From: Benzoatithermus sp963720725
Lineage (GTDB): Bacteria; Pseudomonadota; Alphaproteobacteria; Geminicoccales; Geminicoccaceae
Direction: 5' to 3'
Assembly: GCA_963720725.1 (NCBI GenBank)
Contig: CAVRGN010000013.1
Coordinates: 558,001 to 622,000, forward strand
Length of the DNA stretch: 64,000 bases
The notes beneath the pieces are model-generated. The model was not told where the DNA came from, made no database searches, and saw only the letters and a list, made by a program, of their open reading frames with translations. This document shows, piece after piece, positions 60,163-64,000 of the stretch (position 1 is the first letter of the stretch; each line of letters opens with the position of its first letter). The translations under genes and the position numbers were made by a program.

Positions 60163-60897
60163 ATGGTCGACGTTGCTCTCGACGTGGAGGGGGTGAGCTA
60201 CGGCTACACCCGCGGCGCCAAGGCGCTCGACAAGGTGAGCTTCGTCGTCCCGTACGGCGAGTTCACGGCCCTTCTGGGCCCCAACGGCGCCGGCAAGACC
60301 ACGCTGATGGCGTTGATCACCCACCTGTTCTCGGCCGAGCAGGGCGAGATCGTGGTCTGCGGCCACGAACTTGGGCGGGCGCCACGGGCGGCCCTCGGTG
60401 CCATGGGGGTGGTGTTCCAGCGCCCGACCGTGGATCTCGACCTCTCCGTCGAGCAGAATCTCCGCTACGCGGCCGCGCTCTATGGCATGCAGCATCCCGC
60501 GCCTCGGGTGACGGAGCTGTTGACGCGGCTGCGCCTGCAGGATCGGGCCACCAGCAAGGTGCGCACGCTCAGCGGTGGGATGAAGCGTCGGGTCGAGATC
60601 GCCCGTGCACTCCTGCATCGCCCTCGTCTCCTGGTGCTCGACGAGCCAACGGTCGGCTTGGACATGGAGAGCCGGCGCGAGATCGTGGCGCATGTGCATG
60701 CCCTGTGCCGCGAGGAGGGCTTGGCGGTGCTCTGGGCCACCCATCTCATCGACGAGATCGAGAGTGGGGACCGCGTGGTCCTGCTGCACCGGGGCGAGGT
60801 TCGCGCCAGCGGCGACATCCCCGAGGTGGTGGCGGCGGCGGGGGTCCATGACCTCGCAACCGCCTACGACCAGCTCACCCTGCGCCGGGCGGCCTGA
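60163..60897 (+). CDS. ABC ATP-binding protein of PQQ alcohol dehydrogenase system (LutE-like)
   Basis: 244 residues. Walker A LLGPNGAGKTTLMALI, Q-loop GVVFQRPTVDLDLSVEQNLR, signature LSGGMKRRVEIARALLHRPR, Walker B LLVLDEPTVGLDMES and switch His in WATHLIDEIESGD. The RPTVDLDLSVEQNLRYAAAL segment is typical of the ATPases that work with the PQQ-associated (Ped/Lut) ABC-2 permease. AAGGGG lies before ATG 60163. The matching permease (27512) and binding protein (41005) are 19-33 kb away; the direct neighbours are unrelated. Confidence 0.86.
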   Translation: MVDVALDVEGVSYGYTRGAKALDKVSFVVPYGEFTALLGPNGAGKTTLMALITHLFSAEQGEIVVCGHELGRAPRAALGAMGVVFQRPTVDLDLSVEQNLRYAAALYGMQHPAPRVTELLTRLRLQDRATSKVRTLSGGMKRRVEIARALLHRPRLLVLDEPTVGLDMESRREIVAHVHALCREEGLAVLWATHLIDEIESGDRVVLLHRGEVRASGDIPEVVAAAGVHDLATAYDQLTLRRAA

Positions 60898-60912
60898 GAC
60901 CGCCTCGGGCCT

Positions 60913-61683
60913 TCAGGCCTGGTCCTTGCGCCGGCGGATCTCGCCGAAGACCTCGGCGTCCGTGGCGTCGGCCATGTCGAGGCGCTGCCGGATCGCGGGG
61001 TCGGCGGCGCGCAGGAAGGGGTTGGTCGCCTTCTCCGCGCCGATCGTGGTCGGGATCGTCGGTTCGCCCTTGGCGCGCGTGGCTTCGATCTCTTGCGCCC
61101 GCCGTTGCAGCGCGCGGTTGTCGGGATCGATGGTCAAGGCGAAGCGTGCGTTGCTCAGCGTGTATTCGTGGCCGCAGAAGACCCGCGTCGCATCGGGTAG
61201 GGCGGCGAGCTTGCCCAAGGACCGCCACATGGTAGCGGCGTCGCCCTCGAACAGCCGGCCGCAGCCCAGCGCGAACAGCGTGTCGCCGCAGAACAAGGCC
61301 TCGCCTTCTGGGAACCAGTAGCTGACATGGCCGCGGGTGTGCCCGGGGGTGTCGATGACGAGCACGCGCTGGGCGCCGAAGCGCACCTCGCCACCGTCGC
61401 CCACGGTGACGTTCAGCCCGGGGATCCGCGCCGCATCGGCACGGGGACCGATGGCCTTGCAGCCGGTCGCGGTCTTGAGTTCGGCCAGCCCACCGATATG
61501 GTCGGCATGGTGATGGGTGATCAGCGCCCAGTCGAGGCCGCGGTCCAGTTCGCGCAGCCGTGCCAGCACAGGCGCCGCGATCCCCGGGTCGACCACGCCG
61601 GAGGTCCCCGAGGTCGGATCCCGGATCAGGTAGATGTAGTTGTCGCCGAGGGCGGGCAACAGTTCCACCTCGAGCAAGGCCAT
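60913..61683 (-). CDS. gloB: Hydroxyacylglutathione hydrolase (glyoxalase II)
   Basis: 256 residues from ATG 61683 with GAGGAAG 8 nt before. Zinc motif THHHADHIGG, then PGHTRGHVSYWFP, ALFCGDTLFALGCGRLFEGD and VFCGHEYTLSNARFAL. It hydrolyses S-lactoylglutathione to lactate and glutathione, and may also serve S-formylglutathione-like thioesters. Cytoplasmic. It is divergent from the methyltransferase gene with a 88-bp gap, an arrangement common in alphaproteobacteria. Length is typical. Confidence 0.94.
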   Translation of the reverse strand: MALLEVELLPALGDNYIYLIRDPTSGTSGVVDPGIAAPVLARLRELDRGLDWALITHHHADHIGGLAELKTATGCKAIGPRADAARIPGLNVTVGDGGEVRFGAQRVLVIDTPGHTRGHVSYWFPEGEALFCGDTLFALGCGRLFEGDAATMWRSLGKLAALPDATRVFCGHEYTLSNARFALTIDPDNRALQRRAQEIEATRAKGEPTIPTTIGAEKATNPFLRAADPAIRQRLDMADATDAEVFGEIRRRKDQA

Positions 61684-61771
61684 GGTCGCTTCCTCTGCTG
61701 TTGCTTCGGGCTTCACATATGGCATGACGGAGCAATATCGACGCCATCGCCGATGTGAAAGCCGGGGAACC

Positions 61772-62602
61772 ATGCGGCCCGAGGTCGAGGATCTGCAACG
61801 GTTTTACGCCACGCGCCAGGGTCAGGTCGCGCGTCGGCTGATCCATCACCAGATTAAGGCGCTGTGGCCGGACCTGACCGGGCGCAACGTCCTGGGCTTC
61901 GGCTATGCCGCGCCGTTCCTGGCCGGGCTCGACACCGCGGACCGCGCCATAGCCCTGCTGCCCGCCGAGCAGGGCATCGGCCCGTGTCTGCCGGAGGGTG
62001 GCGGACGATCGGCACTGGCGCGCGAGGACGAACTGCCCCTGGCCGACGGCTCGGTCGACCGCGTCCTCCTCGTCCACGCGCTGGAAATCTGCGGCAGCGT
62101 TCCGCGCCTGATCCGCGAGATCTGGCGGGTTCTGGCCGACGGCGGGCGGATGATCGTGGTGGTGCCGAACCGGCGCGGCCTGTGGGCGCTCAGCGACCGC
62201 ACGCCGTTCGGCCACGGCCAGCCCTACAGCCTGGGCCAGCTCGAGCGCACGCTCAACAGCCACCTGTTCACGCCCTTGGACGAGCGCACCGCCCTGTTCC
62301 TGCCGCCGACCCGGTCACGCCTGCTGCTGCGGCTGGCGGTGCCCGCCGAGCGCTTGGGACTGGGCTTCGCCCGGCGCTTCGCCGGGGTGGTGCTTATCGA
62401 GGCCGAGAAGCAGATCTATGTCGGCACGGCGCTGCCCGCCCTCGCCCGCGGCCGCGGCCGCCGCTACATGCCGGTGATGCAGGGTCTGGCGGCGGCACGG
62501 GACGCCGTCGACGGCTCGGCGCCGGACCGGGCGCGGCCCCGGCGCCGCTCGGTCATCCGGCTGGACCGACGACGAGCGGCGCGGATCTTGCCTCCTTCCT
62601 AG
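61772..62602 (+). CDS. SAM-dependent methyltransferase (type 11)
   Basis: 276 residues from ATG 61772. The Rossmann part runs from about residue 30 (NVLGFGYAAPFLAGLDTADR) to DELPLADGSVDRVLLVHALE (acidic loop) and IWRVLADGGRMIVVVPNRRG. The C-terminal half is Arg-rich and ends in RRRSVIRLDRRRAARILPP. The methyl acceptor is unknown. The gene is often divergent from gloB in this group of bacteria, so a link with glyoxalase metabolism is possible. Confidence 0.86.
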   Translation: MRPEVEDLQRFYATRQGQVARRLIHHQIKALWPDLTGRNVLGFGYAAPFLAGLDTADRAIALLPAEQGIGPCLPEGGGRSALAREDELPLADGSVDRVLLVHALEICGSVPRLIREIWRVLADGGRMIVVVPNRRGLWALSDRTPFGHGQPYSLGQLERTLNSHLFTPLDERTALFLPPTRSRLLLRLAVPAERLGLGFARRFAGVVLIEAEKQIYVGTALPALARGRGRRYMPVMQGLAAARDAVDGSAPDRARPRRRSVIRLDRRRAARILPPS

Positions 62603-62643
62603 GCAGCACGGCCCCTGCGCGAGGCACGGTCCAATCCGGGATG

Positions 62644-62654
62644 CTGCAGTGCAG
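62644..62654. promoter_or_regulatory. Perfect PhaR-like palindrome 1
   Basis: CTGC-AGT-GCAG, a perfect match to CTGC-N3-GCAG. It lies 125 bp before the small Cys protein gene at 62779. Confidence 0.65.
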
Positions 62655-62719
62655 CGGAAATCGCGGGCTGATCATCGGCTTCCAACAGACGGTTACTGGC
62701 ACGCTCCTTGCTGAGTTGC

Positions 62720-62730
62720 TGCAATGCAGC
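62720..62730. promoter_or_regulatory. Perfect PhaR-like palindrome 2
   Basis: CTGC-AAT-GCAG, again a perfect CTGC-N3-GCAG match, 76 bp (start to start) behind the first site and 48 bp before the gene at 62779. Two sites per promoter is the same layout as in front of the phasin gene. Confidence 0.65.
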
Positions 62731-62778
62731 ATGGCGGCTGCTGCTTCGGACCGCAAAGCCGCCGCTCGGAGCCTGACG

Positions 62779-62976
62779 ATGTTCACCTACGTCCTGACCT
62801 TCGTCGCCTGCCTGGGATCCGCCGATCATCGTTGCCGCAGCGTCGAGCTGCCATGGGACGGCTCGCTGATGCAATGCATGCTGTTCGGCCAGAGTGCCGC
62901 CGCGCAGTGGACCAACGACCATCCCGGCTGGGCGGTGGTACGCGGCTGGCGCTGCGAGAGCGGCCGGAGCGCCTAG
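62779..62976 (+). CDS. Small Cys-containing protein with PhaR-like operators
   Basis: 65 residues: a hydrophobic start MFTYVLTFVACLGSADHRC, then VELPWDGSLMQCMLFGQSA and AAQWTNDHPGWAVVRGWRC. The four Cys and the QCM, AQW and DHPGW blocks are shared with the protein at 40634-40825. The two operators upstream suggest it belongs to the PHA regulon. Function unknown; possibly exported. The start is the ATG at 62779; no strong ribosome-binding site is visible. Confidence 0.72.
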   Translation: MFTYVLTFVACLGSADHRCRSVELPWDGSLMQCMLFGQSAAAQWTNDHPGWAVVRGWRCESGRSA

Positions 62977-63016
62977 CGGCCGCTTCCTCGCGGCAGGTCC
63001 ATGGCCGCTGCCCCTC

Positions 63017-63487
63017 CTACGCGGTGCCCGGCCGGACCGCCACGATCTCGAACTCGCCCTTGGGCAGCCGGCGCACCTCGCCGGGCTCGCCGCCGAGCAG
63101 GGCCCGGGCCACCGGCGCGGTGTAGGCGATACGCCCGGCGGTCGGCTCGGCCTCGTCCTCGCCGACGATGGCGAAGCTCGCCTGCGAGCCGTCCTCGAGC
63201 GTGCCGGTGACCGTCGTGCCGAACCGCACCGCCTCCGTCTCGCCCGCCGGCTCCTCCAGCCGGGCGGTGCCCAGCCGCGCGGTCCAGTAGCGGAGCTCGC
63301 GTGCGGCGCGGGCTCCGGCCTCGTCGTCTTCCGCCTCCGCCAGCTGCCGCTCGAATTCGGCGACCCGTTCCTCGATCAGCTCCAGCCCCCGGCGCGTGAC
63401 CAGGTTGGGATGCGGGCTGATCGCGCGTTCCGCCAGCACGGCGGTGCCGCCGGTGGGATCGTCCTCCTTCACGAACGCTCGACTCAT
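63017..63487 (-). CDS. GreA/GreB-family transcription factor-like protein
   Basis: 156 residues. LVTRRGLELIEERVAEFERQ begins an N-terminal coiled coil (residues 30-75), and the C-terminal FKBP-like domain is RFGTTVTGTLEDGSQASFAI ... RIAYTAPVARALLGGEPGEV. This is the GreA_GreB C-terminal family, which includes Gre elongation factors and Rnk. The N-terminal coil is shorter than in GreA and has few acidic tip residues, so cleavage-factor activity is uncertain. It is divergent from the kinase gene at 63590. Confidence 0.85.
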   Translation of the reverse strand: MSRAFVKEDDPTGGTAVLAERAISPHPNLVTRRGLELIEERVAEFERQLAEAEDDEAGARAARELRYWTARLGTARLEEPAGETEAVRFGTTVTGTLEDGSQASFAIVGEDEAEPTAGRIAYTAPVARALLGGEPGEVRRLPKGEFEIVAVRPGTA

Positions 63488-63589
63488 GGCCCGACCTTCC
63501 CGTCTGTTGACTCCCGGCTCGCCGCCTCTGGCCTCGCGGCGTGCCGAAGGGGCATGATACGCACCAAGTGCAATGATGGGGAGCCGTTG

Positions 63590-64000
63590 ATGTTCGAGTC
63601 GGCCTTGATCGGGCACAAGCTCGGCAAGAAAGAGTATGAGCGCGCCGAGCCGGAGCTGCGCACCAAGCTGATCGAGGCTCAGCTCGACCTGCTGGAGAAG
63701 CGGTCCTTCTCGAGCGTGATCCTGGTCACCGGCCTGGACGGTGCCGGCAAGAGCCAGGTGATCCACAAGCTCCTGGAGTGGCTGGATCCGCGCCATGTGC
63801 GGGTCGTGGCCTATGGCGAGCAGGACGACACCGAGCGTACGCGGCCGCGGATGTGGCGCTACTGGCGCGATCTGCCGCCGCACGGCGAGATCTCGGTCGC
63901 GTTCGGTTCCTGGTACAGCGACCCGATGCTCGACCAACTCGCCGGTGATGCCGGCAAAGGCCGCTTCGAGCGCGAGCTCGCAGCGATCGTCCGCTTCGAG
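63590..64000 (+). CDS. Polyphosphate:AMP phosphotransferase (PPK2 family), truncated by window edge
   Basis: The first 137 codons of a PPK2-type kinase. GGGGAG lies before ATG 63590. FESALIGHKLGKKEYERAEP starts the protein, and the Walker A is ILVTGLDGAGKSQVIHKLLE; MWRYWRDLPPHGEISVAFGS follows, matching the polyphosphate:AMP phosphotransferase group (two PPK2 domains, about 500 residues). The enzyme makes ADP from AMP with polyphosphate. The rest lies outside the window. Confidence 0.87.
   Translation, partial: MFESALIGHKLGKKEYERAEPELRTKLIEAQLDLLEKRSFSSVILVTGLDGAGKSQVIHKLLEWLDPRHVRVVAYGEQDDTERTRPRMWRYWRDLPPHGEISVAFGSWYSDPMLDQLAGDAGKGRFERELAAIVRFE

Noticed and set aside
1..64000. tRNA, rRNA, CRISPR array, replication origin
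   Set aside because: I looked for tRNA-like T-loops, direct-repeat arrays and DnaA-box clusters and saw none that held up by eye.

Overview
The window is about 64 kb of GC-rich, densely packed DNA with Proteobacteria-style operons and no rRNA, tRNA, CRISPR array or complete insertion sequence that I can see. The gene content points to an alphaproteobacterium, perhaps in or near Rhodospirillales, with methylotrophic ability: a lanthanide-type methanol dehydrogenase (xoxF) with its periplasmic accessory set, a methanethiol oxidase, a phasin with operators resembling PhaR sites, and a mesaconyl-CoA transferase/hydratase pair. The taxonomic placement is inference from gene content and base composition.

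Layout. 1-0.7 kb: an edge-truncated coiled-coil gene and a small unknown protein. 0.7-14.1 kb: an exopolysaccharide locus with a divergent O-antigen ligase-like gene, then an initiating phosphoglycosyl transferase, a WecG-type transferase, a sulfotransferase, a polymerase-like protein, a beta-helix protein, a GT2-GT4 fusion, a Wzx-type flippase and a GT4 transferase. 14.1-21.6 kb: five consecutive minus-strand paralogues encoding exported FG-GAP/VCBS beta-propellers; the first also carries a tandem-95/Ig-like domain and a WSC domain. 21.6-24.9 kb: a TetR regulator, a thioredoxin and an old yellow enzyme, then a decayed NudK-type Nudix gene and a VOC protein.

24.9-46.3 kb is the quinoprotein and C1 region. 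It holds an SsuABC-like importer fused translationally to a PedC/LutF-like ABC-2 permease; a XoxJ-rhodanese fusion; a small cytochrome c; a periplasmic pentapeptide protein; TPR and DUF3280-like proteins; xoxF; a FolB-like protein; a coiled-coil protein; a SoxH-like zinc hydrolase; a SoxYZ-like carrier; methanethiol oxidase with a polytopic membrane protein; a LutA-like binding protein; a YVTN beta-propeller; and three translationally coupled exported proteins of unknown function. The ATPase that best fits the LutA/LutF-like proteins lies far away at 60.2 kb, so this putative lanthanide or quinoprotein ABC transporter is split over three places.

44.9-64 kb: an AlgD-type sugar-nucleotide dehydrogenase, the phasin with two operator-like palindromes, an MscS channel, a YetF protein, a broken and an intact BrnT-type toxin-antitoxin module, a ligase-associated exonuclease, two tandem duplicate MFS transporters, pgi, the Meh/Mct pair, two EamA transporters, an OmpA protein with reversed domain order, the LutE-like ATPase, gloB, a methyltransferase, a small Cys protein preceded by two perfect PhaR-like palindromes, a GreA/GreB-family protein and the start of a polyphosphate:AMP phosphotransferase.

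How it fits together. XoxF would oxidise methanol in the periplasm and pass electrons to the small cytochrome c, with XoxJ, the rhodanese, the SoxYZ-like and the SoxH-like proteins as the quinoprotein accessory set and the Lut-like parts supplying metal or export functions. MtoX could feed formaldehyde from methanethiol into the same C1 pool. Phasin and Mct/Meh fit storage-polymer and CoA-ester metabolism. The EPS locus and the propeller array are probably surface functions.
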